Assembly: GCA_030649995.1 (NCBI GenBank)
Contig: JAUSEV010000013.1
Coordinates: 23,966 to 87,965, forward strand
Direction: 5' to 3'
Length of the DNA: 64,000 nt
Source: Candidatus Uhrbacteria bacterium
GTDB lineage: Bacteria > Patescibacteriota > Patescibacteriia > 2-12-FULL-60-25
A program made the translations under genes and the position numbers. This document shows, piece after piece, positions 10,365 through 18,582 of the stretch. The notes below the pieces were generated by a model. The model was not told the DNA's origin. It worked only from the letters and a program-made list of their open reading frames with translations, and searched no databases. How positions within the stretch are numbered: position 1 is the first letter of the stretch; each line of letters opens with the position of its first letter.

Positions 10365-11283
10365 AGTGAACCCAGCCGGGTCTTCCTCGTAAAAATTCTT
10401 TGCCTTCCATGGGCGTTTTTCCTTCGGGTTGAACGCGTTTAAGGATGAGGGAGGTTTTTTGACCGCACGCGACGGCGGGTTCTCCATCAATAATGCATGG
10501 GGTGTTTGGGAGAAGTTCTGTTTTTGATCCGACTGCCGCTCGCAGAATCTTTAACCGTTTTCCGTCAATCATGATGAATGTGCCCGGCCACGGATCAAAC
10601 GCGCGGACGGTTCGTTCCAGTTCATCGGCCGATTGATTCCAGTCCAACATTCCATCCTCGCGCGACAAAAGGGTGACGGTGGTTGCGGCCGCATGGTTTT
10701 GTTCGATCGGTTTGAGATTGCCATTCAGATATTTGAATAAAATATCGGGCAAAAGGTTTGCGCTAAGGCGCGAGAGGCGAGAGGAAAGCGTGGCATTTGT
10801 ATCATCCGATCGAATCGGTTCTGTGACAAACGCGAGTGTTGGACCATGATCCAGAGCCGCGTCCATTTTTATAATGGTGATACCGGTTGTCTCATCGCCG
10901 TTTTTGATTGCCGAGGCGATTGGAGAAGCGCCGCGATATTTTGGAAGAAGAGAGCCGTGGACGTTGATCATGCCATGAGGATACAGATTGAGAACGTTCT
11001 CTGGAATGATCTGACCAAAACTGGCAACGATAGCCGCATCCGCCGAAAGCTTTTTGAGCTCCCCAAACGCTTCGTCGCTTTTGATTTTATCAAATTGACG
11101 AACCGGAATTCCCAATCGGTTTGCCGCCTGTTTTGCAGGGGAAGTCACGGAAATCGCATGTCGACCAACGGGTCGATCCGGCTGTGTGATGACGGTCAGA
11201 ACTTCAAAACGCGTATCTTTGGCGAGACATTCGAGAAGAGGCACGGAAAAATCAGATGTGCCGTAGAAAACGAGGCGAATCAT
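10363..11283 (-). CDS. fmt: Methionyl-tRNA formyltransferase
   Basis: The protein formylates initiator Met-tRNA from 10-formyl-THF in the cytoplasm. Translation from the ATG at 11283 begins MIRLVFYGTSDFSVPLLE, the typical Fmt start; a longer frame upstream has no family similarity. The formyltransferase signature is present as HGSLLPKYRGASPIASAI with the catalytic Asn-His-Asp neighbourhood (INVHGS; MDAALDHGP). The C-terminal OB-fold-like domain with the RAFDPWPG motif follows. At about 306 residues the length is normal. The only peptide deformylase of the window lies 36 kb away, so the pair is not in one operon here. No Shine-Dalgarno is evident. The gene converges on the giant surface-protein gene and shares its terminator. 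Confidence 0.95.
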   Translation of the reverse strand: MIRLVFYGTSDFSVPLLECLAKDTRFEVLTVITQPDRPVGRHAISVTSPAKQAANRLGIPVRQFDKIKSDEAFGELKKLSADAAIVASFGQIIPENVLNLYPHGMINVHGSLLPKYRGASPIASAIKNGDETTGITIIKMDAALDHGPTLAFVTEPIRSDDTNATLSSRLSRLSANLLPDILFKYLNGNLKPIEQNHAAATTVTLLSREDGMLDWNQSADELERTVRAFDPWPGTFIMIDGKRLKILRAAVGSKTELLPNTPCIIDGEPAVACGQKTSLILKRVQPEGKTPMEGKEFLRGRPGWVH

Positions 11284-11309
11284 GTGAGGATCAAAGACTA
11301 TACGACGAT

Positions 11310-11338
11310 TTGCATAAGTCGTCAAAATCCATTATGAT
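11310..11338 (+). promoter_or_regulatory. Sigma-70-type promoter for the 201-aa hypothetical
   Basis: TTGCAT (11310-11315), a 17-base spacer and TATGAT (11333-11338) lie just upstream of fmt on the opposite strand. An AGGAGA ribosome site and the ATG at 11383 follow. Confidence 0.65.
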
Positions 11339-11382
11339 GTTTTTGTTGCGATAAAGGAAAAAAGAGAAGAAAGGAGAGCGGC

Positions 11383-11988
11383 ATGCGAATCCAACAGATA
11401 TGCTTCGTAGATGAGAGCGGGTACATCAGCATGACGGACGGTCGCCGCTTCTTCATGTTCTTTCCCTTCGGCAAGGATGAGGTGCGGCGTATCCTCGAGG
11501 AAAACGCAAAAGATGCGGAGAATGTTCCGCTTATCCTTAGCGGCCTCGAACAACAGGTCGACATTCCCGAAATAGCAGATCGGCAAACGACGGTGCTCGA
11601 GGGTAAGACGGTCATAGCTCTGAATCAGATGATGGCATCCTTCGGACCTATTTCCGGTGCTCAACTCGCCGCCTTTTCACGCGTTTGTCCGGAAATCCAC
11701 AACTTGCTCTTTTCCGACGATCCGAGCATCAGAGAAGCTCTCATCGGTTTTTCCGATGAAAGGGGGAGTCAGCATATCGTTGTCTTCTACTCACGACAGC
11801 AGATCAAGCATTTCGTGTGGGGAATGGACTGGTTAACCGCCGGACAGCGACAAGGTATCCTTCGTCGCGTCTACTCAAGCCATTTGCCGAAGCGGACATC
11901 ACAACCGATGGTCAAGATCGTGGGTCCGATAGCCGGTTTGTTTAACTGCGCCGCTGCGCTACAGAGGCAGTCAGCCTCTCGTAATTGA
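11383..11988 (+). CDS. Hypothetical protein, self-contained transcription unit
   Basis: The 201-residue soluble protein has no signal peptide or membrane segment, and I do not recognise a family. It starts with an ATG 5 bases after an AAAGGAGAG ribosome site, has its own promoter (11310-11338) and ends before an intrinsic hairpin (12027-12053). The N-terminal part contains FGKDEVRRILEENA, an amphipathic helix. The middle holds two short hydrophobic stretches and a DERGSQHIVVF strand, and the C-terminus is basic. Base composition is richer in GC than the surrounding exporter operon and codons such as CTC, GAG and CGC dominate. This is one of eight units of this style in the window. No function is claimed. 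Confidence 0.75.
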   Translation: MRIQQICFVDESGYISMTDGRRFFMFFPFGKDEVRRILEENAKDAENVPLILSGLEQQVDIPEIADRQTTVLEGKTVIALNQMMASFGPISGAQLAAFSRVCPEIHNLLFSDDPSIREALIGFSDERGSQHIVVFYSRQQIKHFVWGMDWLTAGQRQGILRRVYSSHLPKRTSQPMVKIVGPIAGLFNCAAALQRQSASRN

Positions 11989-12026
11989 TCGGGACAGATC
12001 GTTTCTCACTCTTCCGCCTTACCTTG

Positions 12027-12053
12027 CCTCGGCTTCTTGTCCGAGGTTTTTTT
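12027..12053 (+). terminator. Intrinsic terminator
   Basis: CCTCGG and CCGAGG pair around an 8-base loop, followed by seven T residues. Confidence 0.85.
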
Positions 12054-12069
12054 AAGTTTCGCCACGGCT

Positions 12070-12486
12070 TTACGGCGTTTGGATCATCATTTTTGGTCGA
12101 ATTTGAATTTGAGACGCCGTGATGCTGCCATCGGCGTTTGCCGTTCCCGTTACCGTCACATTTGCGCCGGGAGCAAGATCATCGAGAGATCCGTCGGTCA
12201 TTTTTCCAACGCGCGTCGTACTTGCGAGGAGGATGATCTTTGATCCGCCGTCGCGTAGTTTGATGGTCAAACCCGTTTCGTCTTTTGAGACAATCTCACC
12301 GTTGGTAAAGCCGCCACCGCCTCGACCTTGATCGCCTCCGCCGGGTCCTCGGCCACGACGGGCGTCCGTAAATGCCTGCGCCTGATTCGACGTTTGAGAT
12401 TTGGCGTATTGCATTCCGCCATAAAATGATCCACCGCCGACCATGAGCGCAACGATGACGATGGGAAGAATAAGTTTGTTTTGCAT
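12070..12486 (-). CDS. Membrane-anchored DUF5666-like protein at the end of the MacAB operon
   Basis: The 138-residue protein has an N-terminal membrane anchor (residues about 6-25) and a Gly/Arg-rich linker. A small beta domain follows (GEIVSKDETGLTIKLRDGG ... APGANVTVTGTANADGS), the pattern of DUF5666/OB-like accessory domains. It resembles the 140-residue product at 16134-16556, which heads the same operon: both pair an N-terminal anchor with a domain of the form 'xIxSxxGxTLxVxxxD'. It is probably exposed outside the membrane beside the exporter. A coding-style palindrome (12496-12515) separates it from the permease gene. The biochemical role is unknown. Confidence 0.7.
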   Translation of the reverse strand: MQNKLILPIVIVALMVGGGSFYGGMQYAKSQTSNQAQAFTDARRGRGPGGGDQGRGGGGFTNGEIVSKDETGLTIKLRDGGSKIILLASTTRVGKMTDGSLDDLAPGANVTVTGTANADGSITASQIQIRPKMMIQTP

Positions 12487-12495
12487 AGTAGATGG

Positions 12496-12515
12496 ATTCC
12501 CGCCTTCGCGGGAAT
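12496..12515. repeat. VIPAEAGI-type palindromic repeat in spacer
   Basis: ATTCCCGC and GCGGGAAT pair around CTTC. Read on the minus strand, the surrounding bases encode the VIPAKAGI pattern. A related copy sits inside the PEP-synthase-like gene at 42.96-43.02 kb, where it is translated. Confidence 0.75.
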
Positions 12516-12526
12516 GACAAGAATAA

Positions 12527-13744
12527 TTATTCGTAACGTAAGGCCGCGATCGGATTCAGCGATGCGGCTCGGCGAGCCGGATAATAGCCAAAGATGATGC
12601 CGATCGCCGCGGAAACGCCAAAGGCCATGGCAACGGAGGAGAAGGAAACGTTGGTGGCGATATTGGCAAAGCGAGAGACCGCAAGGGAAATCATCCAACC
12701 CAATAGTATTCCGATCGCGCCACCAAGAAACGTGAGGGTGACGGCTTCTGCCAAAAATTGTTGGGTAATATCCCGCTTTTTGGCACCAATGGCTTTACGT
12801 AATCCGATTTCACGTGTGCGTTCCGTGACGGTCGTCAACATCATGTTCATAATGCCGATACCGCCGACCAAAAGCGAGATGCCGGCAATGGAAGCCAGAA
12901 AGATCGTAAAAGTATTTGTAACAGCCGTGAGCGTTCCTAAAATATCGGATTGTGAAACGATGGAAAAATCAGGGTTCTGCGGATCCACGCGATGCTTGGC
13001 CGCGAGCACGCTCGTCGCCTCATCTTTGACTTGTGGCATCAGATCCTTGTGTTCGACGCTTACGGCGATGGTGGAAAGATAATCCACCCCGGCCAGAATG
13101 CGTTGCATCATCGTCAGAGGCACAAAAACGGTGTCATCCGGATTAAAAAAACCGGCACTCCCTTTTGCTTGCAGCACCCCGATGATCTGAACATTCATTT
13201 GATTGATGCGAATCGTTTTACCGATAGGATCCGCGTCGCCAAACAAATCTTGCGCCGCAGTAGGTCCGAGCACGGCGACACGACTGAGGCTGTTGAAATG
13301 AAGATCCGTAATAAATGATCCGTTTTCTATTGTCACGTTCCTCACGGTGAGATATTCCGGCGACACGCCGATGACGGTCGAGTTTGTGTTATTTCCGGCA
13401 GAAGAGGTGATCTGAAAGCGGCGATTGAGTTCCGGAGAAACTGACGCAACGCCTTGGACCGAACGCAGCGCGCTTACGTCATCATTCTTGAGCGTTTGCG
13501 CGGCGCCGCGACCGGAAGATACGATGCCGCGTCCGGGCTGCAAGATTCCCGGGATAATCGTAAGCAAATTCGATCCCAGTCCCTGAATGCTCGATTGGAT
13601 GGCACCCTGCGCTCCTTGTCCGATGGATACCATGGCGATGACGGAACTGATGCCGATCACAATGCCAAGCATGGTCAGCCCCGATCGTACTTTGTTTGTT
13701 CCAAGAGCCATTGTTGTTTCTTGAAAAATATCGGTGATGGTCAT
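12527..13744 (-). CDS. MacB-type ABC exporter, permease subunit
   Basis: The 405-residue protein has the MacB/FtsX plan: TM1 near residues 20-45 (RSGLTMLGIVIGISSVIAMV), a large extracytoplasmic domain, then three C-terminal TM helices. The TM2 region reads MNMMLTTVTERTREIGLRKA, the conserved coupling motif with RREIGLRKAxGA-like sequence. It should pair with the ATPase encoded directly upstream (4-base overlap at 13741-13744) and the adaptor at 14431-16128 to expel peptides, lipoproteins or toxic compounds; the substrate is unknown. In a single-membrane cell there is no outer-membrane channel, so the complex would discharge at the cell surface. Confidence 0.9.
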   Translation of the reverse strand: MTITDIFQETTMALGTNKVRSGLTMLGIVIGISSVIAMVSIGQGAQGAIQSSIQGLGSNLLTIIPGILQPGRGIVSSGRGAAQTLKNDDVSALRSVQGVASVSPELNRRFQITSSAGNNTNSTVIGVSPEYLTVRNVTIENGSFITDLHFNSLSRVAVLGPTAAQDLFGDADPIGKTIRINQMNVQIIGVLQAKGSAGFFNPDDTVFVPLTMMQRILAGVDYLSTIAVSVEHKDLMPQVKDEATSVLAAKHRVDPQNPDFSIVSQSDILGTLTAVTNTFTIFLASIAGISLLVGGIGIMNMMLTTVTERTREIGLRKAIGAKKRDITQQFLAEAVTLTFLGGAIGILLGWMISLAVSRFANIATNVSFSSVAMAFGVSAAIGIIFGYYPARRAASLNPIAALRYE

Positions 13745-14427
13745 AGAGAGGATGGTTCATCGCGCACGAGGTTTCCGTCACGCAGATAGAGGATGCGTTC
13801 GGCATGTTTTGCGATATACGGTTCGTGCGTAATAAGGATGATGGTTCGCCCTTGTTCTCGGTGCAGTTTTTGGAACGCGGCCAAAACCGTTTCTCCGGTT
13901 TTGGTGTCCAGATTGCCGGTCGGTTCATCCGCCAAAATCATCGCCGGATTATTGACGAGGGCGCGGGCGATGGCTACGCGTTGCATCATGCCTCCGGACA
14001 GTTGATTGGAGCGGTGATGCCAGAATTCTTCCGGAAAGGCCGCGGCGCGCAACGCCTGCTTTGCCAACTCTTCGCGTTTATCCGGCGCCAGACGAGCATA
14101 GACCAGAGGAAGCATCACATTGCGCAGAACCGTGGCGCGCGGCAACAGGTTAAAAGCTTGAAACACGAAACCGATTTTTTTTACGCGAATATCCGCCAAC
14201 GCTTCATCGGAAAGTTTTGAGGCATCCTGACCGTCAATCGTATACGTCCCGCTCGTAGGCGTATCCAAGCAACCCAGAATATGCATGAGCGTGGATTTTC
14301 CCGAACCGGATGGACCCATGATAGCCACGAATTCGCTTTTTTTGATGCTTAAGGAGATTCCTTTCAGCACAACCGTTTCCTCTCCACCATTGGTGTAAAT
14401 TTTTTTTAAGTCTCGACAATCAAGCAT
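13741..14427 (-). CDS. MacB/LolD-type ABC exporter, ATP-binding subunit
   Basis: The 228-residue ATPase shows Walker [10 protein letters not shown] near residue 40, the Q-loop ([13 protein letters not shown]), the [15 protein letters not shown] signature, Walker B ([14 protein letters not shown]) and the H-switch (ILITHEP). The '[13 protein letters not shown]' and '[16 protein letters not shown]' stretches are typical of the MacB/LolD/HisP branch. Start and stop overlap or abut the permease and adaptor genes, so the three are translated together. It powers the exporter by ATP hydrolysis on the cytoplasmic side. Confidence 0.95.
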   Translation of the reverse strand: MLDCRDLKKIYTNGGEETVVLKGISLSIKKSEFVAIMGPSGSGKSTLMHILGCLDTPTSGTYTIDGQDASKLSDEALADIRVKKIGFVFQAFNLLPRATVLRNVMLPLVYARLAPDKREELAKQALRAAAFPEEFWHHRSNQLSGGMMQRVAIARALVNNPAMILADEPTGNLDTKTGETVLAAFQKLHREQGRTIILITHEPYIAKHAERILYLRDGNLVRDEPSSL

Positions 14428-14430
14428 ACT

Positions 14431-16128
14431 TTATCGTCGTCCGCCGCCTCCTCCTCCAAAATTCGGCAAGCGGATCGCTGAATTGCCGGTTGGTTGAGTT
14501 GTCGCCATGGTCGGTTGCACGGTGCGCGTCACGACCCATGTTCCCTCGGTGAGACCGCCTCGTATTTCCGTCATCTGATTGTTGGTGATGCCGATCGTCA
14601 CATTTTGTCGCACGGTCGGTTGCGTCAACACGATGGCGCGATTATTGGTTTCGGTTCCGGCTTGTTGATCCGCAGAAGCATTCACGACTTCAACGAAAGA
14701 TTGTCCATTTTGAGTTTTGACGGCCGTACTCGGTACTTCCAATATATCAGCCTTGGAATCCGTGATGATGGCGGCGGTGACGCTCATGCCCGGTTTGAGT
14801 CTCGCATCAGACACGTCGAAGCTGATCTTTGTTTGATACGTCACCACGCCTTGTACGGCGGAGCCAACCAGATCAATGTCGCTCACTCGGCCGGAGAGCG
14901 TGAAATCGGGAATCGCATCAAAAGTCAGGCTGGCTCGCTGTCCGGATTTTATGTTTGCCGCGTCCACTTCGTTTAACGAAACCTGGGCCATAAAATCATC
15001 GGCCACGAGCACGGCTAAAATATCGCCGGGACCGATTTGTTGTCCGACGCGGACAGCGATGTTTCCTACGCGACCATAAAAAGGCGCCACCACCGTTCGA
15101 TTTTGCAACGCCGTTTCGGCGGCCAAGACCTGCGCTTCGGCATTTTGAATCTGGGCGCGCGCAATTGCCACGTCTTCCGGCCGTGCCGCCGCTTGTTTTA
15201 AGGACAACGCGGCTTGCGATTGTATGAGCGACGCTTCCGCGGATTGCACGGAATTTTCCGCCGTGTGGACGGCTTGCGTTTGGTTTTGCAGGGCGGATTG
15301 ATAGGAATTTTGGTTGGCTAAATAATTGCTGGCGCGCGTGTTTGGAATGGCGATCGTCCACGTGTCTTGATTGTAGATCGTGGATGGAAATTGGATGTAC
15401 AGCCCTTTTGTTCCCAAGGGAACGGGGTAATTGACATTGACCGTTCCATCCGCGGTTTCCAAACCAGAAACCAAGAATCGCCAGCCGCCGGCGTCATAGA
15501 TGCTGATTTTGTATTCACCTCGCTCCTCGCCGGTATACGTTCCGCTGATCGTCGGTGGAGTGCCGGAAAGATTGGATGGCCCCGGAGTCGCGCCAAAACC
15601 GGAACTGGAAACTCCGGAGTTCATAAGACCGGAATTCAAAAAGGTGTGATAAGAGTTTTTGACCAGAAGATTTTGTTGCGCCTTCACATCCAACAGATTT
15701 TTTTTCGCATTGTCCAGACTGGTTTGGGCCGAGATCACCGCCGCTCGGCTCACCTCAATATCCGGCCCGGAGGCTCCGGAAAGGACTTTTTGATAATTGG
15801 CTCGCGCGCTTTCCAAGCCTGCTTGCGCCTGTTTCAACGATATAAACGCATCTTTCGCGTCGAGAGAAATCAACACCTGTCCGGCTCTGACGCTGTCGCC
15901 GGCCGTTACGGGAATTCGAGTAATCATCCCGGATCCGTTGGTTTTGAGATCGATTTGGTTTTTGGCCACAATGACTCCGCTCGCGGAAACGAAAACATTG
16001 ATCGTTCCTCGTTGTATGGTTGCGAGGATGGATCGCGTGGGCGCTTCCGCGTTTTTGGAACGCATCCAGACAAAACCCCCGCCGGCGATGCCGATAAAAA
16101 TCAGCACGGCAATGATTTTTTTCTTCAT
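14431..16128 (-). CDS. MacA/HlyD-type periplasmic adaptor (membrane fusion protein)
   Basis: An N-terminal signal anchor (residues about 4-20) precedes a barrel-sandwich (lipoyl) half near 'VTAGDSVRAGQVLISLDAKDA', a long coiled-coil hairpin region and the second half near 'VVAPFYGRVGNIAVRVGQQIGPGD'. A beta-barrel domain and a Gly-rich tail follow. At 565 residues it is longer than usual for MacA because about 100 residues (around 160-265) interrupt the hairpin with a beta domain (GEYKISIYDAGGWRF...). That insert is rich in aromatic and Gly residues and could bind a ligand at the surface. It lies between the small accessory gene and the ATPase gene, all with spacings below 10 bases. Confidence 0.88.
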   Translation of the reverse strand: MKKKIIAVLIFIGIAGGGFVWMRSKNAEAPTRSILATIQRGTINVFVSASGVIVAKNQIDLKTNGSGMITRIPVTAGDSVRAGQVLISLDAKDAFISLKQAQAGLESARANYQKVLSGASGPDIEVSRAAVISAQTSLDNAKKNLLDVKAQQNLLVKNSYHTFLNSGLMNSGVSSSGFGATPGPSNLSGTPPTISGTYTGEERGEYKISIYDAGGWRFLVSGLETADGTVNVNYPVPLGTKGLYIQFPSTIYNQDTWTIAIPNTRASNYLANQNSYQSALQNQTQAVHTAENSVQSAEASLIQSQAALSLKQAAARPEDVAIARAQIQNAEAQVLAAETALQNRTVVAPFYGRVGNIAVRVGQQIGPGDILAVLVADDFMAQVSLNEVDAANIKSGQRASLTFDAIPDFTLSGRVSDIDLVGSAVQGVVTYQTKISFDVSDARLKPGMSVTAAIITDSKADILEVPSTAVKTQNGQSFVEVVNASADQQAGTETNNRAIVLTQPTVRQNVTIGITNNQMTEIRGGLTEGTWVVTRTVQPTMATTQPTGNSAIRLPNFGGGGGGRR

Positions 16129-16133
16129 AGAAA

Positions 16134-16556
16134 TCAGCGGCCGGGAAAGAGACGGATGAGACGCGCCTCAATTTGACCTTGATCGTTTGGGGAGCCGAAC
16201 ACGGCCGCTTGACCATCAACGCGGATATTCGCGAGTGATCCCTCCTCGCGTCCCACGCGGATCAGGGTGGAAGTCGTTACGAGCACATCCTGCTCAACAC
16301 GATCTTTGCCCTGAACGACGAGGGTTGATCCGGACACGGATAAAATTTTTCCAAACACTCCATGGCCCGCCGGAAACAGAGGCCTTTCAAATGGCGATCG
16401 ACCGCCGCGGAAATTTTGATGAGGGTTAAACAACCAATGACGGATCCTGCGTTCTCCCACGTGCACGCCGGCGGAAAACGCACCGAGGAGCAAAATGATG
16501 GTGCCCAGAGAAACAAGGATGATGAAAATATATTTTGACTTTATGAATTCGGTCAT
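16134..16556 (-). CDS. Membrane-anchored accessory protein of the exporter operon (DUF5666-like)
   Basis: The start at 16556 (MTEFIKSKYIFI) is chosen because it gives a signal anchor at residues 8-30 and overlaps the upstream gene by 4 bases, a coupled-translation arrangement. The 140-residue product has an Arg/Pro/Gly-rich linker, then a small beta domain (VFGKILSVSGSTLVVQGKDRVEQDVLVTT). It is paralogous in layout to the product at 12070-12486, so the operon brackets MacAB with two similar anchored domains. The function is unknown; modulating the adaptor or sensing envelope ions is only a guess. Confidence 0.7.
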   Translation of the reverse strand: MTEFIKSKYIFIILVSLGTIILLLGAFSAGVHVGERRIRHWLFNPHQNFRGGRSPFERPLFPAGHGVFGKILSVSGSTLVVQGKDRVEQDVLVTTSTLIRVGREEGSLANIRVDGQAAVFGSPNDQGQIEARLIRLFPGR

Positions 16557-16963
16557 AGGTGATGAGTGGTGAATAAGGTTCGTCGGGTAGAGCGCAGAGC
16601 TTGAGCAAGCGTCACCATTCCGATCAAAAAGAATAATCCAAGCGATGCGGCGAGCAATGTCCATGAGGGTAAAGCTTCCAGCAGACCAAAAATAAAATCC
16701 TTGATATTAACGAGCATCACATCCGGATCCGATACCCCCAATCGGATAAGTTCAAAAAATGACGAGGTACGCATCTCTTCCAAGAGCGTTTGCCAAATGG
16801 AAAAAGCGTAGCCACTTGTTGTGAATAGACCAACAGCAACGAACACAATGCGGATAGAGAGTTGACGTAGCCGAGCGCGTTGGATCTTTTGGAGAATTTT
16901 GACCAACAAGTCCGGAGGCGTGTCGGTTGTCGGCAAGTGCTGTAAGAGAAAGTGGGAGGGCAT
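16553..16963 (-). CDS. Two-TM membrane protein next to ECF sigma, possible anti-sigma candidate
   Basis: The 136-residue protein begins with a soluble segment of about 38 residues (PPDLLVKILQKIQRARLRQ), followed by TM1 (about 39-58), an external loop (EEMRTSSFFELIRLGVSDPD) and TM2 (about 98-118). It lies 22 bases downstream of the ECF sigma gene, where anti-sigma factors are normally encoded, and the short cytoplasmic helix could hold the sigma factor. It has no zinc-binding HxxxCxxC motif, so this is inference from position and topology only. Confidence 0.65.
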   Translation of the reverse strand: MPSHFLLQHLPTTDTPPDLLVKILQKIQRARLRQLSIRIVFVAVGLFTTSGYAFSIWQTLLEEMRTSSFFELIRLGVSDPDVMLVNIKDFIFGLLEALPSWTLLAASLGLFFLIGMVTLAQALRSTRRTLFTTHHL

Positions 16964-16985
16964 AGATGTGGATACGTTCTTGAGG

Positions 16986-17555
16986 TTATTTTTGGTGCAT
17001 CACGTTTTTTAACAGGTTTCTCATAACGAGCATGGCCCGGCGATAGCGACTTTTAATCGTGTTCATGGGTTCGTGCATGATATCGGCAATATCTTGAAAG
17101 GTCATGTCTTCCGTTTCGTGCAGAAGAATGATGGAGCGAGACTTTGCGGGAATCTTTGACAACGCTTCCTTCAGTGTCTGAACCAGATTTTTGTGCGTGA
17201 GAATCTCGCTTGGGAGCGGCCGAACATCACGAATCAATTCAGCCATATCGGGCATTTCATCGTTCTCCATGTGAGAAAACGGAACCTCCTTCTTTTTTCG
17301 CAAATAATCAATGGCCGTATTTTTTGCGATGGAAAAAATCCATGTTTTGAAGGATTTGGAGCTATCAAACTTTGTCAGATTGCGCCACGTTTTTATAAAC
17401 GTTTCTTGCGTCAGATCTTCCGCCGCGCGCGCATCGCCAACCATGCGATACAGAAAACGATAGATCATGTTCAGATGCCGCTCAATCAAAATATCCAAAG
17501 CCTCAAGCTTTCCTTGGCGGTAGGATCGAATGAGTTCGACATCAGAATGATCCAT
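16986..17555 (-). CDS. ECF-family RNA polymerase sigma factor
   Basis: The 189-residue protein has sigma region 2 (LIERHLNMIYRFLYRMVGDARAAEDLTQETFIKTWRN; residues about 22-60) and region 4 (LSKIPAKSRSIILLHETEDMTFQDIADIMHEPMNTIKSRYRRA; residues about 133-175), joined by a short linker without region 3. This is the sigma-24/RpoE (ECF) architecture. It heads the leftward operon encoding a small membrane protein and a MacAB-like exporter, so it probably controls that operon in response to an envelope signal. Autoregulation is inferred from position; no typical ECF -35 (GGAAC) is visible upstream. Confidence 0.93.
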   Translation of the reverse strand: MDHSDVELIRSYRQGKLEALDILIERHLNMIYRFLYRMVGDARAAEDLTQETFIKTWRNLTKFDSSKSFKTWIFSIAKNTAIDYLRKKKEVPFSHMENDEMPDMAELIRDVRPLPSEILTHKNLVQTLKEALSKIPAKSRSIILLHETEDMTFQDIADIMHEPMNTIKSRYRRAMLVMRNLLKNVMHQK

Positions 17556-17694
17556 GAAAATTCTTTGTTACGATCCGTTGGAGACGTTTATGAGCCTCCT
17601 CTTTAGTGATCTTACCATTTGTCACCATTTTTTGCAGACGCATTTTTACTTCATCCACAAAGCGCGTTCGGAGTTGTTCTGCGGGTGCGTTCAT
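17542..17694 (-). CDS. Possible 50-residue SHOCT-like leader protein overlapping the sigma gene
   Basis: An ATG at 17694 opens a 50-codon frame that ends 14 bases inside the sigma gene. The product contains MRLQKMVTNGKITKEEAHKR, which resembles the short SHOCT helix-turn-helix (L..G.IT.EE). Overlap with the sigma start suggests translational coupling. The sequence is short, no Shine-Dalgarno is seen, and the call rests on this pattern alone. Confidence 0.4.
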   Translation of the reverse strand: MNAPAEQLRTRFVDEVKMRLQKMVTNGKITKEEAHKRLQRIVTKNFHGSF

Positions 17695-17846
17695 ATTAGG
17701 AGATGATCTTCGTGATTTTTTTTCTTTCCATTTCTATAATACGGAGAAAGAACGGACTTTGGTGCGCGAAAAACACTCATCCACGCTTGCATAATCATGC
17801 ACCATCAACGCTTGTCAGTCTTTTCTCTATTTGATACCATCATCCA

Positions 17847-17898
17847 TGCATTCCGAGGTAGCTCCCACCTACGCTCTTCGAGCTTCGGTGGGCAGGAC
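17847..17898 (+). repeat. Duplicated tRNA 5' fragment joined to a nested palindrome
   Basis: The 18 bases TGCATTCCGAGGTAGCTC (17847-17864) exactly repeat the flank and first 13 bases of the tRNA-Asn gene 84 bases downstream. They run straight into a nested hairpin in which CCCACC pairs with GGTGGG and GCTC with GAGC around TTC. It looks like an aborted duplication or a palindromic element landed in a tRNA copy. Confidence 0.6.
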
Positions 17899-17969
17899 GC
17901 TCTTTATCAAAATGATCACTATTCGTGATCTGCATTCCGAGGTAGCTCAGCGGTAGAGCAGGTGACTGT

Positions 17970-18582
17970 GAACAATCGTCGTTTGTCACTACAATAGTTG
18001 TATATGACAAAAAGGCGAACCTATGCCGACCGTGCCGATTATCTTAAGAAGGCGGTTGCTAAGCGCAGAACCAAAATTCGTCAGTTGGCTGTGGATTTTA
18101 AGGGAGGCCAATGTGTCATTTGTGGATATCATAAATGCATTGCAGCCCTTGAATTCCATCATCCGGATCCGTCGAAAAAAGATTTCAGTATTTCGGCGGA
18201 TGGGCTGACGCGTTCATGGGATCGTGTGAAAAAAGAAGTTCGCAAGTGTGTTCTTCTTTGTGCAAACTGTCATCGAGAGATTCACGCCGGTATAACGCAG
18301 CTTCCGATGGTAACATCGGTTGAAAAATGAGGTGAATTGTCCGCCTACGCCTAACATAGGTTATGGCGGATCCCATGAAGCTGAATGCGAAGTGGGACTG
18401 GAAGCCTAAAGCCGTCGATCGGATGGCGATGGTAATCAGCAGCCAAGCCCCGACATCGGTTGGGGAAGGTTCAGAGACTATCCCGCAAGGGAGTAGGGTC
18501 GAGAGATCGATCCGAAGCGCCTCAGTCCGACACTCGTCGGACAAGATATAGTCCATCCTTCGTGGAAACACGGAGACAAATG
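17970..18582 (+). other. Group I intron (613 nt) in tRNA-Asn
   Basis: The 5' exon ends in T and the intron ends in G, as group I splicing requires. Core elements are visible in order: a Q-like AATCAGCAGCCAAGCCC (18434-18450), an R-like GGTTCAGAGACTA (18468-18480) and an S-like AAGATATAGTCC (18543-18554), in which GACTA and TAGTC form P7. TGAC at the end of the 5' exon can pair with GTCA about 25 bases into the intron, giving a plausible P1. The peripheral loop after P1 contains an HNH endonuclease gene. The intron is probably self-splicing and mobile; splicing itself is inferred. Confidence 0.85.
18004..18330 (+). CDS. HNH homing endonuclease encoded in the tRNA-Asn intron
   Basis: The 108-residue basic protein starts at ATG 18004 (a TTG two codons earlier is also open). 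It has the HNH layout: CVICGYHK (first zinc pair), LEFHHPDPSKKDFS (catalytic His pair), then CVLLCANCHREIH (second zinc pair and final His). The N-terminal helix (DYLKKAVAKRRTKIRQ) is basic and may contact DNA. Being inside the intron, it would cut intron-less tRNA-Asn alleles and drive homing. All metal and catalytic positions look intact, so it may be active. Confidence 0.9.
   Translation: MTKRRTYADRADYLKKAVAKRRTKIRQLAVDFKGGQCVICGYHKCIAALEFHHPDPSKKDFSISADGLTRSWDRVKKEVRKCVLLCANCHREIHAGITQLPMVTSVEK

Noticed and set aside
17847..17864. Second tRNA gene before tRNA-Asn
   Set aside because: Only the first 13 bases of a tRNA are present; a palindrome follows instead of the D arm.
17936..17972. 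tRNA-His(GUG) reading of the unspliced 5' exon
   Set aside because: The apparent GTG anticodon includes the first intron base; the 3' half only pairs after intron removal and gives GTT.
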